Shown one piece after another: positions 44,928 to 53,804 of a DNA stretch of 64,000 bases (its first letter is position 1; each line of letters starts with the position of its first letter). Below the pieces are notes generated by a model that saw nothing but the letters and a program-made list of their open reading frames with translations, ran no database searches and was not told the DNA's origin. This DNA comes from an uncultured Dongia sp. Lineage in GTDB: Bacteria > Pseudomonadota > Alphaproteobacteria > Dongiales > Dongiaceae. The stretch spans positions 434,001 to 498,000 of the forward strand of contig NZ_CAKZGO010000004.1 in assembly GCF_936916975.1 (NCBI RefSeq), given 5' to 3'. Made by a program: the position numbers and the translations under genes.

Positions 44928-46715
44928 ATGCCCGCCTATAAAGCACCCCTGCGCGATATCCAGTTTGTGCTGACTGAATTGCTGCAGCTGGAAAACCTGC
45001 CGCAGCAGATTCCCGATTTCGTCGAGGCGACGCCGGACCTCGTGGCAGCGGTGCTCGAAGAGGCGGCGAAGTTCTGCGAGAACGAATTGCAGCCGCTCAA
45101 TCATGAGGGCGATGAAGAAGGCTGCCATTACGACAAGGGCGTCGTCACGACGCCGAAAGGCTTCAGGCAAGCCTACACCAAATTCATCGAAGGCGGCTGG
45201 ACCAGCCTGCCCTGCGATCCGGCCTATGGCGGGCAAGGCCTGCCCAAGCTGGTCAATTTCGCGGTCGAGGAAATGATCTGCTCGGCCAATCTCTCCTTCG
45301 GCATGTATCCCGGCCTCTCCAACGGCAATTACAACGCCATCCACGCCCATGGCAGTGACGAGCAGAAGGCGCTCTATCTGCCGAAGCTGGTCGATGGCAG
45401 CTGGACCGGCACGATGTGCCTTACTGAACCGCAATGCGGCACCGATCTTGGCCTGTGCAAGACGCGGGCGGAAGCCAATGCCGATGGCTCCTACAAACTT
45501 TACGGCACCAAGATCTTCATTTCGGCCGGCGAACATGATCTGGCTGAGAACATCATCCATCTGGTGTTGGCGCGGTTGCCCGATGCGCCTTCCGGCATCC
45601 GCGGCATCTCGCTCTTCATCTGCCCGAAATTCCTGCCCGACAAGGACGGCAAGCCCGGCGCCCGCAATCCCGTCGTCTGCGGCTCGATCGAAAAAAAGAT
45701 GGGCATCAAGGCGTCCTCCACCTGCGTCATGAATTTCGACGGCGCGCAAGGCTGGCTGGTCGGCCGGCCACATAAGGGCATGTCGGCCATGTTCACCATG
45801 ATGAACACAGCGCGCCTCGCCGTCGGCATGCAGGGTCTCGGCATCGCCGAGGCCGCCTATCAGGGTGCGGTCACCTATGCCCGCGACCGCTTGCAGATGC
45901 GCGCCCTCACCGGTGCCAAATTCCCGGACAAGCCCGCCGATCCCATCATCGTGCACCCGGATGTGCGGCGCATGCTGCTCACCATCCGCAGCCTCAACGA
46001 AGGCTGCCGCGCCTTGGCCTATTGGGTCGGCCGCGAGCTCGACGTCTCCATCCATCATCCCGACCCGGAGAAGCGCCAGGAGGCCGACGATTTCGTGGCC
46101 CTGCTGACGCCGGTGGTGAAATCCTTCCTCACCGACCATGGCTTCAACGCCGCCAATCTCGGTGTGCAGATCTATGGCGGCCATGGCTATATCCGCGAAT
46201 GGGGCATGGAGCAGCTGGTGCGCGATGCGCGCATCACGCAGATCTACGAAGGCACCAACGGTATCCAGGCGCTGGATCTGGTCGGGCGCAAACTGCCGAC
46301 CGGTACCGGCCGCCTCGCCCGCCGCTTCTTCCATCCGGTGAGCGAGTATATCGAGACAGCGAGTGAAAACCCGGAGATGGCGGAATTCGTCCTGCCGCTC
46401 GCCAAGGCCTTTGCCAAACTGCAGCAGGCAACGGCTTGGCTGGCACAAGCCGGCCTCTCAAACCCCAACGAAGCGGGTGCCGCCGCCACCGATTACCAGC
46501 GCCTCTTCGCGCTTGTGGCGCTGGCCTATATGTGGTGCCGCATGGTCGAGATCGCATTGGCGAAGAAGAACGAGGACAGCGATGGCTTCTACGCCGCCAA
46601 GGTGATGACCGCGCGCTTTTACTTCGCGCGGCTGCTGCCTGAATCAAATTCGCTGTTTACGACATTGATGGCGGGATCTGACTCGCTGATGGCGATGCCG
46701 GCAGAGGCTTTTTGA
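44928..46715 (+). CDS. Acyl-CoA dehydrogenase, DmdC-type with extra C-terminal domain
   Basis: 595 residues from the ATG at 44928, with AAAAGGAA 8 bases upstream. The opening YKAPLRDIQFVLTELLQLENLPQQIPDFVEATPDLVAAVLEEAAKF is typical of the 600-residue acyl-CoA dehydrogenases that include 3-methylmercaptopropionyl-CoA dehydrogenase. FAD contacts appear in MCLTEPQCGTDLGLCKT, and the catalytic Glu is in QIYEGTNGIQALDLVGRK. A C-terminal helical domain (about residues 470-595) is the extra unit. It performs the first oxidation of the same pathway as the upstream genes, so fatty acids are the likely substrate here. Confidence 0.92.
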   Translation: MPAYKAPLRDIQFVLTELLQLENLPQQIPDFVEATPDLVAAVLEEAAKFCENELQPLNHEGDEEGCHYDKGVVTTPKGFRQAYTKFIEGGWTSLPCDPAYGGQGLPKLVNFAVEEMICSANLSFGMYPGLSNGNYNAIHAHGSDEQKALYLPKLVDGSWTGTMCLTEPQCGTDLGLCKTRAEANADGSYKLYGTKIFISAGEHDLAENIIHLVLARLPDAPSGIRGISLFICPKFLPDKDGKPGARNPVVCGSIEKKMGIKASSTCVMNFDGAQGWLVGRPHKGMSAMFTMMNTARLAVGMQGLGIAEAAYQGAVTYARDRLQMRALTGAKFPDKPADPIIVHPDVRRMLLTIRSLNEGCRALAYWVGRELDVSIHHPDPEKRQEADDFVALLTPVVKSFLTDHGFNAANLGVQIYGGHGYIREWGMEQLVRDARITQIYEGTNGIQALDLVGRKLPTGTGRLARRFFHPVSEYIETASENPEMAEFVLPLAKAFAKLQQATAWLAQAGLSNPNEAGAAATDYQRLFALVALAYMWCRMVEIALAKKNEDSDGFYAAKVMTARFYFARLLPESNSLFTTLMAGSDSLMAMPAEAF

Positions 46716-46945
46716 GTCATTTGAATCACTTAACTTGCAGTCATGAATCTTAAGCGATTTTAAGGGTGTGCGCCTATCTCGTCCGTATCTCACAAGCCTG
46801 TGACTCATTGACCGAATCGCGTCTTTTAAGTCACAGGCGCCTCACAGCTGAGACATCCTAGTCACAACGGAACTGTCGCATTTTGCGGGCATTCTGCCTG
46901 CACGGTGATGCAGCGACTCGGCATCAAGGGAAATCATTCCGACTC
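46641..46945. promoter_or_regulatory. Cluster of nine GANTC (CcrM) sites in and before an intergenic control region
   Basis: GANTC occurs at 46641, 46680, 46714, 46723, 46745, 46802, 46814, 46915 and 46941. Seven lie within 232 bases, where about one is expected at this GC content. CcrM methylates GANTC in Alphaproteobacteria, and clusters mark cell-cycle-controlled promoters. The region also holds several TTAA cores (46730, 46750, 46760, 46826) and a long dyad (46796-46838). Confidence 0.6.
46796..46838. repeat. 10-base inverted repeat around a 23-base spacer
   Basis: GCCTGTGACT (46796-46805) and AGTCACAGGC (46829-46838) are exact reverse complements. It lies about 153 bases before the start of the secreted-protein gene. 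It may be a protein-binding dyad or form a hairpin; no T-tract follows, so a terminator is unlikely. Confidence 0.6.
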
Positions 46946-46990
46946 CTTTGGCTGAAGTCGTCATTACCCGAACGGGACGGGATACATCAG

Positions 46991-47779
46991 ATGACGCAAT
47001 TTTCCGCTTCGGCGGCAGGGAAAACCTGCGCCGCCGCACTGGTAGCACTTGGCCTGGCTTCAGCCGGAACACTGCTGGGCGCCAAGACCGCTGTGGCCGG
47101 CATGGACGAAGGTTCGCTCGGCTATCGTTTCGGTACGACGCTGACGCAGTTCAAGAACATGAAGCTGCCCTTTGCCGATATGCCCAAGGGTGCCACGGTG
47201 AAATGCGGCGACGATCCCGACCTGCGCAACCGCATGGTCGGTTACGTCGCCCGCGACGAGGCGCGCTATGAGAGCGTCGGCATCCTGACCTGCCGTGTCG
47301 TGGCGCCCGATCCCGCCAACAACGATTGGTGGCGCCCGGTCGAATTCGAGATCAACGGTGTCAAGGCGCGGCTGCGCTTCGACTTCATGCAGGTGGCCGA
47401 ATCCCATAGTGATGAGGCGCAGGTCACCCAGGTCAGCATGGACGAGACCGGCTTCAGCGACGCGCTCTATGGCGGCAACGATATCAGCGGCGGTGGCAGC
47501 AGTTACGCCTTGGTGGCGGCCCATGTCAGCCCGGTGCGCGCCAAAGACGGCTACAAGCTGCTGGCCGGCCTCAATCAGCGCCTCGGTGAATCGACCGTGA
47601 AGAAGGACCGGGTCGAAATCGCCCCCGGCATTTCGTTCAATATGCCGGTTCCCACCTGGCAGCGTGGCAACGTCACTGTTGCCGCCTGGGATCCCACCGA
47701 ACTCGGCCATTACGACGTTGTCTTTACCATGACCAGCGCCCGCGACACCCTGCGCGCCAAGCTGGACGATATCGAATAG
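46991..47779 (+). CDS. Predicted secreted protein, unknown function
   Basis: 262 residues from the ATG at 46991; the frame upstream is open but has no better start. A signal peptide (residues 1-37, AAALVALGLASAGTLLGAKTAVAG) is followed by a beta-rich mature part with two cysteines (VKCGDDPD and ILTCRVV), which could form one disulfide. I recognise no family. It stands alone after the beta-oxidation operon, and its upstream region is dense in GANTC sites, so it may be cell-cycle controlled. Confidence 0.72.
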   Translation: MTQFSASAAGKTCAAALVALGLASAGTLLGAKTAVAGMDEGSLGYRFGTTLTQFKNMKLPFADMPKGATVKCGDDPDLRNRMVGYVARDEARYESVGILTCRVVAPDPANNDWWRPVEFEINGVKARLRFDFMQVAESHSDEAQVTQVSMDETGFSDALYGGNDISGGGSSYALVAAHVSPVRAKDGYKLLAGLNQRLGESTVKKDRVEIAPGISFNMPVPTWQRGNVTVAAWDPTELGHYDVVFTMTSARDTLRAKLDDIE

Positions 47780-47944
47780 GCATCACGGCGGCCCAGCCCC
47801 GGCGATTTGGGCGCGTTTGGTTAATGGCGTAACGCGCCTGGATTGCCGCAATCCCTACAATACCGGGTAGAAGCGACGATTGCCCTCATCCAGCCAACGC
47901 GGTAAAAAGGGCCAAATACCAACTGCCTTGCTGGAGATCTCGCC

Positions 47945-48172
47945 ATGGCCAATCCGACCGGGTCGCTCAACGACCAGATTCTCGCCAACCGCCAGAAGAC
48001 CTGGAACGGTCTTGGCCGCCTGCTCTTCTGGGGCACGATCTATGCCGTCCTGCTGGCGCTGATCACGGCGCTCCATGCAGTGTTCGGCCCGTCCTGGGGC
48101 CTCAGCTTCCCGTCGGGCATCGCGATCGTAGTCGGCTTCGGGGTGGTTGTCGCCGCGGCCATGCGCGGCTGA
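47945..48172 (+). CDS. Small two-helix membrane protein, possibly aa3 oxidase subunit IV-like
   Basis: 75 residues. The N-terminal part NDQILANRQKTWNGLGRLLFWGTIYAVLLALI resembles the short helix-plus-membrane pattern of bacterial aa3-type cytochrome c oxidase subunit IV, though no oxidase genes are nearby. A second hydrophobic segment (FPSGIAIVVGFGVVVAAAM) ends the chain. GGAG lies 9 bases before the ATG. A bidirectional terminator follows. Confidence 0.6.
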   Translation: MANPTGSLNDQILANRQKTWNGLGRLLFWGTIYAVLLALITALHAVFGPSWGLSFPSGIAIVVGFGVVVAAAMRG

Positions 48173-48192
48173 CGCCGGGTTTCAAACAAAGA

Positions 48193-48229
48193 AAAACGGC
48201 GCCGCAATCGCTCGCGGCGCCGTTTTCTT
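48193..48229. terminator. Bidirectional terminator between a small membrane gene and ndk
   Basis: A 13-bp perfect stem (48193-48205 with 48214-48226, core GGCGCCGC/GCGGCGCC) has A-tracts on the left and T-tracts on the right, so it can stop transcription from both convergent genes. Confidence 0.85.
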
Positions 48230-48244
48230 TTGGATTAACCAAAC

Positions 48245-48667
48245 TCAGCTGACGATGTCGGTGCCGGCGAAGAAGTAGGCGATCTCGATGGCGGCGTTCT
48301 CGGGGCTGTCCGACCCATGGACCGAATTGGCCTCGATCGATTCCGCAAATTCCTTGCGGATCGTGCCGGCTGCGGCATTGGCCGGGTTGGTGGCGCCCAT
48401 GATGTCGCGGTTCTTCAAGACTGCGCCTTCGCCTTCCAGCACCTGGACGACGACCGGGCCGGAGGTCATGAACTTCACCAGATCGCCGTAGAACGGGCGG
48501 GCCGCGTGGACTTCATAGAACTTCTTGGCCTGGGCTTCAGACATCTGGATGCGGCGCTGGGCCACGATCTTGAGACCGGCTTCTTCGAATTTGGCGTTGA
48601 TCTTGCCGGTCAGGTTGCGGCGGGTGGCGTCCGGCTTAATGATCGAGAAAGTACGTTCGATGGCCAT
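48245..48667 (-). CDS. ndk: Nucleoside diphosphate kinase
   Basis: 140 residues from the ATG at 48667, with TGAGGA 6 bases upstream. The phosphorylated histidine is H117 in NSVHGSDS, and [26 protein letters not shown] and [22 protein letters not shown] are standard. It transfers phosphate between nucleoside triphosphates and diphosphates. It is monocistronic, between a terminator and the divergent ABC-F gene. Confidence 0.97.
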   Translation of the reverse strand: MAIERTFSIIKPDATRRNLTGKINAKFEEAGLKIVAQRRIQMSEAQAKKFYEVHAARPFYGDLVKFMTSGPVVVQVLEGEGAVLKNRDIMGATNPANAAAGTIRKEFAESIEANSVHGSDSPENAAIEIAYFFAGTDIVS

Positions 48668-48828
48668 GATTGTCCTCATTTCACAGATAATGGGCGCAGA
48701 CGAAATGCGCGCTGCCCCTTGGCGGAATTCGGGCTGGCTTATATACAACTCAGCCGCACTGCACAACTGAACCCCGGCTTTCCCCGGTTTCACCGCCCTG
48801 CGCCGTTTGAAAAAGTAGCTAGAACAAT

Positions 48829-50745
48829 ATGTTAACTATTTCCAACCTGACCTATCGCATCGCCGGCCGCGAGATCCTGGCCAATGCCAGCGTGTCCGTG
48901 TCGGCCGGGCACCATGCCGGATTGGTCGGGCGCAACGGCGCCGGCAAGTCCACTTTGCTGAAATTGATCTCCGGCGATCTCCATATGGATTCCGGCACCA
49001 TCGACGTGCCGCGCAACTGGCGTATCGGCCGGCTCGAGCAGGAAATGAAGGAGCAGGGCCGCAGCCTGCTGAACTGCGTGCTGGCCGCTGATACCGAGCG
49101 CATGTCGCTGCTGGCGGAAGCGGAGCATGCCACCGACCCCAACCGCATTGCCGAGATCCATGGCCGCCTGGTCGACATCCAGGCCCATAGCGCTGAATCG
49201 CGCGCCGCGGAAATCCTGGCCGGCCTGGGCTTTGATTCGGCAGCGCAGCAGCGCCCGTTGAGCGATTTCTCCGGTGGCTGGCAGATGCGTGTGGCGCTGG
49301 CAGCCCAGCTCTTCTCGGCCCCGGATTTGATGCTGCTCGACGAGCCCACCAACCATCTCGATCTCGAAGCAACCTTGTGGCTGGAGAGCTATCTCAAGAA
49401 CTATCCCGGCACGATCCTGCTGGTCAGCCATGACCGCGATCTCCTCAACAAGGTCGTCAACCGCATCATCCATCTGTCGCGCGGCGGCATGATCTCCTAT
49501 GCCGGCGGCTACGATGATTTCGAGAGCATGCGCCGTCTGCGCATGGAGCAGGATATGGCGATGGCGTCCAAGGTCGACGCCCAGCGCAAGCATATGCAGG
49601 CCTTCGTCGACCGCTTCCGCTACAAGGCCTCAAAAGCCCGCCAGGCACAGTCGCGCCTGAAGATGATCGCCAAGCTGCAGCCGATCGCGCTGGTGGCCGA
49701 CGAGAAGGGCATCAATATCTCCTTCCCGCAACCCGAAGCCTTGGCCCCGCCGCTCATCACGATCGATCATGTCTCGGTCGGCTACGAGCCGGGCAAGCCG
49801 ATCCTGAAAAATCTCGATCTCCGCCTCGATCCAGATGACCGCATCGCGTTGTTGGGCTCGAATGGCAACGGCAAATCGACCTTCATCAAGCTGCTCGCCG
49901 GCAAGCTGGCACCGATGACCGGCGACATGCGCAAATCATCCAAGCTGCGGGTGGGCTACTTTGCCCAGCACCAGACCGATGAACTGGATGTCGAGGCGAC
50001 ACCGATCGAGGTCATGGCCCGCGCCGCCCCGGATCTGCTGCCTGACAAGCGCCGTGCGCATCTCGGTCGCTTCGGCATCGGCCAGGATCAGGCCAACACC
50101 AAAGTCTCGCGACTGTCGGGCGGCGAGAAGGCGCGTTTGCTGCTCGCCCTCATGAGTCGTCAGGCGCCCAACATCCTGCTGCTGGACGAACCCTCGAACC
50201 ATCTCGACATCGACAGCCGCCAGGCGCTGGTCGAGGCGATCAACGAGTTCGAAGGTGCGGTCATCATCATCAGCCACGATCCCAACCTCATTGAGCTCAC
50301 CGCCGACCGGCTGTGGCTGGTGAAGGATGGGGCGGTGAAGACTTTCGACGGCGACATGGACGATTACCGCCGCCAGATCATCAGCGAACGCCGCGAAAAG
50401 AACCGCAGCGAGAAGCGCGGCGCCCTGCCGGAGAAGGCCTCGGCGCCGAAGGCCGCGGCGGCCCATGCTGCAGCACCCGCGAAGAACGCCCCCAAGGCAC
50501 AGGTGCCGCAGCATAATGCGAAGAAGGCAGCGCTCTCGCCGGAACGCAAGAAAGCGCTCTCCGGCGCCGAGACGGCCATCTCGAAGTTGACCCAGGCCCT
50601 CGATATCATCGAGGCGAAGCTCTCCAGCCCCGCCCTCTATAACGGCCCCTCGCCCGAACTCGCCACCTGGCAGACCAAGCATGCCGAGGTGAAGAAGAAA
50701 CTCGCCGAGGCCGAGGAAACCTGGCTGGAACTCAGCGCGGGGTAA
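48829..50745 (+). CDS. ABC-F family ATPase (YheS/Uup-like)
   Basis: 638 residues with two ATP-binding cassettes and no membrane part. Walker A motifs are [13 protein letters not shown] and [13 protein letters not shown]; signatures are [15 protein letters not shown] and [15 protein letters not shown]; both Walker B sites ([12 protein letters not shown] and [12 protein letters not shown]) are intact. The interdomain linker [27 protein letters not shown] is the ribosome-reaching arm of ABC-F proteins. The C-terminal tail is a coiled-coil. It probably acts on translation; resistance is not implied. Confidence 0.93.
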   Translation: MLTISNLTYRIAGREILANASVSVSAGHHAGLVGRNGAGKSTLLKLISGDLHMDSGTIDVPRNWRIGRLEQEMKEQGRSLLNCVLAADTERMSLLAEAEHATDPNRIAEIHGRLVDIQAHSAESRAAEILAGLGFDSAAQQRPLSDFSGGWQMRVALAAQLFSAPDLMLLDEPTNHLDLEATLWLESYLKNYPGTILLVSHDRDLLNKVVNRIIHLSRGGMISYAGGYDDFESMRRLRMEQDMAMASKVDAQRKHMQAFVDRFRYKASKARQAQSRLKMIAKLQPIALVADEKGINISFPQPEALAPPLITIDHVSVGYEPGKPILKNLDLRLDPDDRIALLGSNGNGKSTFIKLLAGKLAPMTGDMRKSSKLRVGYFAQHQTDELDVEATPIEVMARAAPDLLPDKRRAHLGRFGIGQDQANTKVSRLSGGEKARLLLALMSRQAPNILLLDEPSNHLDIDSRQALVEAINEFEGAVIIISHDPNLIELTADRLWLVKDGAVKTFDGDMDDYRRQIISERREKNRSEKRGALPEKASAPKAAAAHAAAPAKNAPKAQVPQHNAKKAALSPERKKALSGAETAISKLTQALDIIEAKLSSPALYNGPSPELATWQTKHAEVKKKLAEAEETWLELSAG

Positions 50746-50760
50746 GCACGCCTTCCGCTT

Positions 50761-50778
50761 CTGTGAACCCGTTCACAG
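50761..50778. promoter_or_regulatory. CRP-type palindrome before the first RTX gene
   Basis: CTGTGAAC-CC-GTTCACAG is a perfect 18-base palindrome containing TGTGA-N6-TCACA, the CRP consensus. It ends 87 bases before the RTX start. The same pattern recurs before the second RTX gene. Confidence 0.7.
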
Positions 50779-50865
50779 CGGCAGTGAACCGAACCTGCCA
50801 CCTTCATCCTGACGCGGCACAGGTGACCTCCACCCGAGGTACCGCCGCCTCGGATGGAGGATGGC

Positions 50866-52179
50866 ATGTTCATCACCCTGTTTGAGCTCAACCGGAAGCC
50901 CAGCATCGGCTTTGATATCTTCTGGCGCCATTTCGGCACGGAGGATGACGATTTCCTGGTCGCCAAGACATGGACCATGGTCGATTCCCTGCTCGGCGGT
51001 GGCGGTGACGATGTGCTGCGCGCCGATGACGACTACGCCTTCATCGTCGGTGGCTCCGGCAACGATTCGGCAATCGGCAGCGACCAGGCGGACGACATCT
51101 TCGGCGATGCTGGCTCCTTCCTAGCTGTCCCGCTCGGCGCCGGCTTCATCCTTGACGATGAAGGGCCCGCCGGCAATGACCGGCTGGTCGGCGGCTGGGG
51201 CAACGACCTCATTCTCGGCGAAGGCGGCAACGACACCATCTTCGGCGGCTATTCCAGTGACGTGTCCTTCGATCCCAATTTCCCACCCAGCGACGACGAC
51301 CGCATTTCCGGCGGCTTCGGCAATGACGAAATCCACGGCGGGCGCGGCAACGACTATATCGAGGGCAATGAGGATAACGATCAGATCTTCGGCGATTCCG
51401 GCCATGACGAGATCCATGGCGGCGACGGTCGCGATTTTGTCGATGGTGGCAGCGGCAATGATCTCATCACCGGCGGCCTTGGGTCGGATTTCCTGCATGG
51501 CGGGTCCGGCAATGACGAGATGTTCGGCAATGACGGCTTCGACATCATGAATGGCGATTCCGGCAATGACGAGATGGATGGCGGCGACGGCAATGACGCC
51601 ATGGATGGCGGCAGCGGCAACGACACCATGCATGGCCGCGAAGGTAATGACGATCTGGACGGAGCCGCCGGCAATGACACGATGCGCGGCGGCGATAATG
51701 ACGATTTCATGACCGGCGGCGACGGCAACGACTCGCTCTTTGGCGATGACGGCTTCGACATCCTCTTCGGCGACGATGGCCGCGACACTCTGAATGGCGG
51801 GGCCGGCAATGACCGCCTCAATGGCGGTGATGGCAACGACGCCCTTTATGGCAGCGAGGGCCGCGATACGCTGCACGGCAATGATGGCAACGACGTGCTC
51901 TTCGGCGGCCTTGGCGTCGATGACCTGTTCGGCGATGCCGGCGCCGATATCTTCACGGCAGGCGGCGACACAGCGCGCGATTTCAATGCCCAGGATGGTG
52001 ACCGCATCGATCTTCGCGGTACCAATGTCGACAATTTCGCCGACTTCCTCGCCGATCACGCGATCCAGATGGGCAATGATCTCGGCATCCTCGCCGCGTT
52101 CGACAATGGCGAGAACTTCTTCATGACCATCAAGAGCACCGATCTCGACACAATGCGCAGCGGCGATTTCCTGTTCTGA
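50866..52179 (+). CDS. RTX calcium-binding protein, first of a tandem pair
   Basis: 437 residues from the ATG at 50866, with GGAGG 5 bases upstream. A short N-terminal part ([24 protein letters not shown]) with no signal peptide is followed from about residue 40 by many RTX nonapeptides (GGxGNDxIxG type) forming calcium-binding parallel beta-rolls. The C terminus ends [20 protein letters not shown], a terminal hydrophobic motif typical of type I secretion substrates. It is therefore expected to leave the cell by an ABC exporter and fold with calcium. No exporter genes lie in the window. Confidence 0.88.
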   Translation: MFITLFELNRKPSIGFDIFWRHFGTEDDDFLVAKTWTMVDSLLGGGGDDVLRADDDYAFIVGGSGNDSAIGSDQADDIFGDAGSFLAVPLGAGFILDDEGPAGNDRLVGGWGNDLILGEGGNDTIFGGYSSDVSFDPNFPPSDDDRISGGFGNDEIHGGRGNDYIEGNEDNDQIFGDSGHDEIHGGDGRDFVDGGSGNDLITGGLGSDFLHGGSGNDEMFGNDGFDIMNGDSGNDEMDGGDGNDAMDGGSGNDTMHGREGNDDLDGAAGNDTMRGGDNDDFMTGGDGNDSLFGDDGFDILFGDDGRDTLNGGAGNDRLNGGDGNDALYGSEGRDTLHGNDGNDVLFGGLGVDDLFGDAGADIFTAGGDTARDFNAQDGDRIDLRGTNVDNFADFLADHAIQMGNDLGILAAFDNGENFFMTIKSTDLDTMRSGDFLF

Positions 52180-52205
52180 CCTGATCTCCCTCCCCTTGGG
52201 GAGGC

Positions 52206-52265
52206 AAGGCGGTGTCCCCGGTTGATGCCCCCCGCAACCGGTGCGGCACCGCCTTCTGCTTTTTG
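52206..52265 (+). terminator. Terminator after the first tandem RTX gene
   Basis: AAGGCGGTG (52206-52214) pairs with CACCGCCTT (52247-52255), with an inner CCGGTTG/CAACCGG stem, followed by CTGCTTTTT. Confidence 0.7.
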
Positions 52266-52291
52266 GCCGGGCAATCGGGGTTCATTTCCCT

Positions 52292-52307
52292 TGTGAACGG
52301 CTTCACA
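52292..52307. promoter_or_regulatory. CRP-type palindrome before the second RTX gene
   Basis: TGTGAA-CGGC-TTCACA contains TGTGA-N6-TCACA, as before the first RTX gene. It ends 67 bases before the start codon. A second shared block, CACC(G/T)TCATCC, lies 22 bases downstream of the first palindrome and 11 bases downstream of this one. Confidence 0.7.
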
Positions 52308-52374
52308 TCACGCATGGCACCGTCATCCCACTTCTTTTCCATACGGGCCGCTCCGGCCCTTCCTGGAGGACGAC

Positions 52375-53724
52375 ATGAAACGGAACCGGATTATCGAGAA
52401 TGGCGTCTATTGGTCCAGCACGCAGCTTGGCTCGTCGGCCAATGAAACCTTGCGCGCCGCCACCTGGTGGCTGGACGACCGCCTGTTCGGCGGAACCGGC
52501 AATGACACGCTGATCGCAGATGGTGATTACGCCTTGCTGGTGGGTGGCGCCGGCAATGACGACATCCGCGGCAGCGAACATGGCGACGACATCTACGGCG
52601 ACGACGCGAGCAGCGGTGAAGTCGGCTGGGATGGACCGGCCCTCATCCCCACCTCGACCAATGACGGCAATGACCGCATCGTCGGCGGTTGGGGCAACGA
52701 CGCCATCAATGGCGGCGGTGGTGACGACGTCATCTACGGCGCCTTCGACAAGCCGGTGGCGATCCAGGCCGGCACGACATATGACGATGACGACCGAATC
52801 TCGGGTGCCAGCGGCAATGACATCATCTATGGCGGTGGCGGCAATGACGAGATCGTCGGCGGCAACGATTTCGACTCGCTTTACGGCGAAGCCGGCAATG
52901 ACCGGATTCTCGGCGGGTCGGAACGCGACTTCATCGATGGCGGCAGCGGCAATGACCTGCTCTTCGGCGAAGGTGGCGACGACACTATCAATGGCGGGTC
53001 AGGTCACGATCTGATCGACGGCGAAGACGGCAATGACGACATCCATGGCGGCAGCGGCAACGATACGATCTATGCCGGCACCGGGTTCAACAGTCTCTTT
53101 GGCGATGCCGGCGATGATCTGATTCTGGGGAGCGAAGGCGATTGGATCGACGGCGGCGACGGCAACGACGAAATTATCGCCGGCAATGGCCTCGATTTTC
53201 TCTTCGGCGGTGCTGGCAATGACGACATCTCGGCCAATAACGGCAACGACCGTCTCAGCGGCGAGGACGGCAATGATGTGCTCGACGGCGGCAACGGCAA
53301 CGATTTGCTGAACGGCGGCGACGGGAACGACCGGCTGTTCGGCGTCAACGAAGATGACAAGCTTTTCGGTGGCGACGGGAACGACCGGTTGGATGGTGGC
53401 GCCGGCAGCGACGAACTCCATGGCGGCGAAGGCAACGACACGCTCTTTGGTGGGCAGGGCACCGATCATCTGTTTGGCGATGCAGGTGCCGATGTCTTTC
53501 TGGCCGGCGGCGATATCATCGAGGATCTCAATCTGGTGGAGGGCGACCGGCTTGATTTCCGCGGCACCACCGTCGATAGCTTCAACGACCTACTCACCAA
53601 TCACGCCTTTCAGAACGGCGCCGATATCGGCATCCTCGCCACCAATGACAGCGGCGGCGCCTTCCTGTTGACCATCAAGAATACTGATCTCGACAACCTG
53701 CGCGCCAGCGACGGCATCTTCTGA
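52375..53724 (+). CDS. RTX calcium-binding protein, second of a tandem pair
   Basis: 449 residues with GGAGGACGAC before the ATG. It is a paralogue of the preceding gene: an N-terminal cap (MKRNRIIENGVYWSSTQLG) without a signal peptide, then RTX nonapeptides throughout, and the same C-terminal motif FLLTIKNTDLDNLRASDGIF. It is predicted to be secreted by a type I system and to bind calcium. The N-terminal caps differ between the two proteins while the repeats and tail are shared, suggesting duplication followed by divergence of the cap. Confidence 0.88.
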   Translation: MKRNRIIENGVYWSSTQLGSSANETLRAATWWLDDRLFGGTGNDTLIADGDYALLVGGAGNDDIRGSEHGDDIYGDDASSGEVGWDGPALIPTSTNDGNDRIVGGWGNDAINGGGGDDVIYGAFDKPVAIQAGTTYDDDDRISGASGNDIIYGGGGNDEIVGGNDFDSLYGEAGNDRILGGSERDFIDGGSGNDLLFGEGGDDTINGGSGHDLIDGEDGNDDIHGGSGNDTIYAGTGFNSLFGDAGDDLILGSEGDWIDGGDGNDEIIAGNGLDFLFGGAGNDDISANNGNDRLSGEDGNDVLDGGNGNDLLNGGDGNDRLFGVNEDDKLFGGDGNDRLDGGAGSDELHGGEGNDTLFGGQGTDHLFGDAGADVFLAGGDIIEDLNLVEGDRLDFRGTTVDSFNDLLTNHAFQNGADIGILATNDSGGAFLLTIKNTDLDNLRASDGIF

Positions 53725-53738
53725 TCGGACGTTCGATC

Positions 53739-53785
53739 AACGCTTCCCTCTCTCCTCAGCGGGATGAGGGAAGCGTTCCATTTTA
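53739..53785. terminator. Terminator between the second RTX gene and the EAL gene
   Basis: AACGCTTCCCTC (53739-53750) pairs with GAGGGAAGCGTT (53766-53777), followed by CCATTTTAAT. It lies between convergent genes and may serve both. Confidence 0.75.
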
Positions 53786-53804
53786 ATGCTAGAACGAGAT
53801 CGTA

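Noticed and set aside
44844-46448. 534-codon frame antisense to the acyl-CoA dehydrogenase
   Set aside because: The plus frame has all catalytic motifs; the antisense chain is His/Asp/Gly-rich noise.
46750-46763. TTAA pair in the GANTC-rich region as a canonical CtrA box
   Set aside because: The spacing is six bases, not seven, so it does not fit the consensus.
51121-52059. 312-codon frame antisense to an RTX gene, rich in Ile/Val/Ala repeats
   Set aside because: The repetition is the mirror of the RTX nonapeptide codons, not a real repeat protein.
50990-53470. Short regular DNA repeats that could suggest a CRISPR array or satellite
   Set aside because: They are in-frame codons for GGxGxD nonapeptides with changing bases and no spacers.
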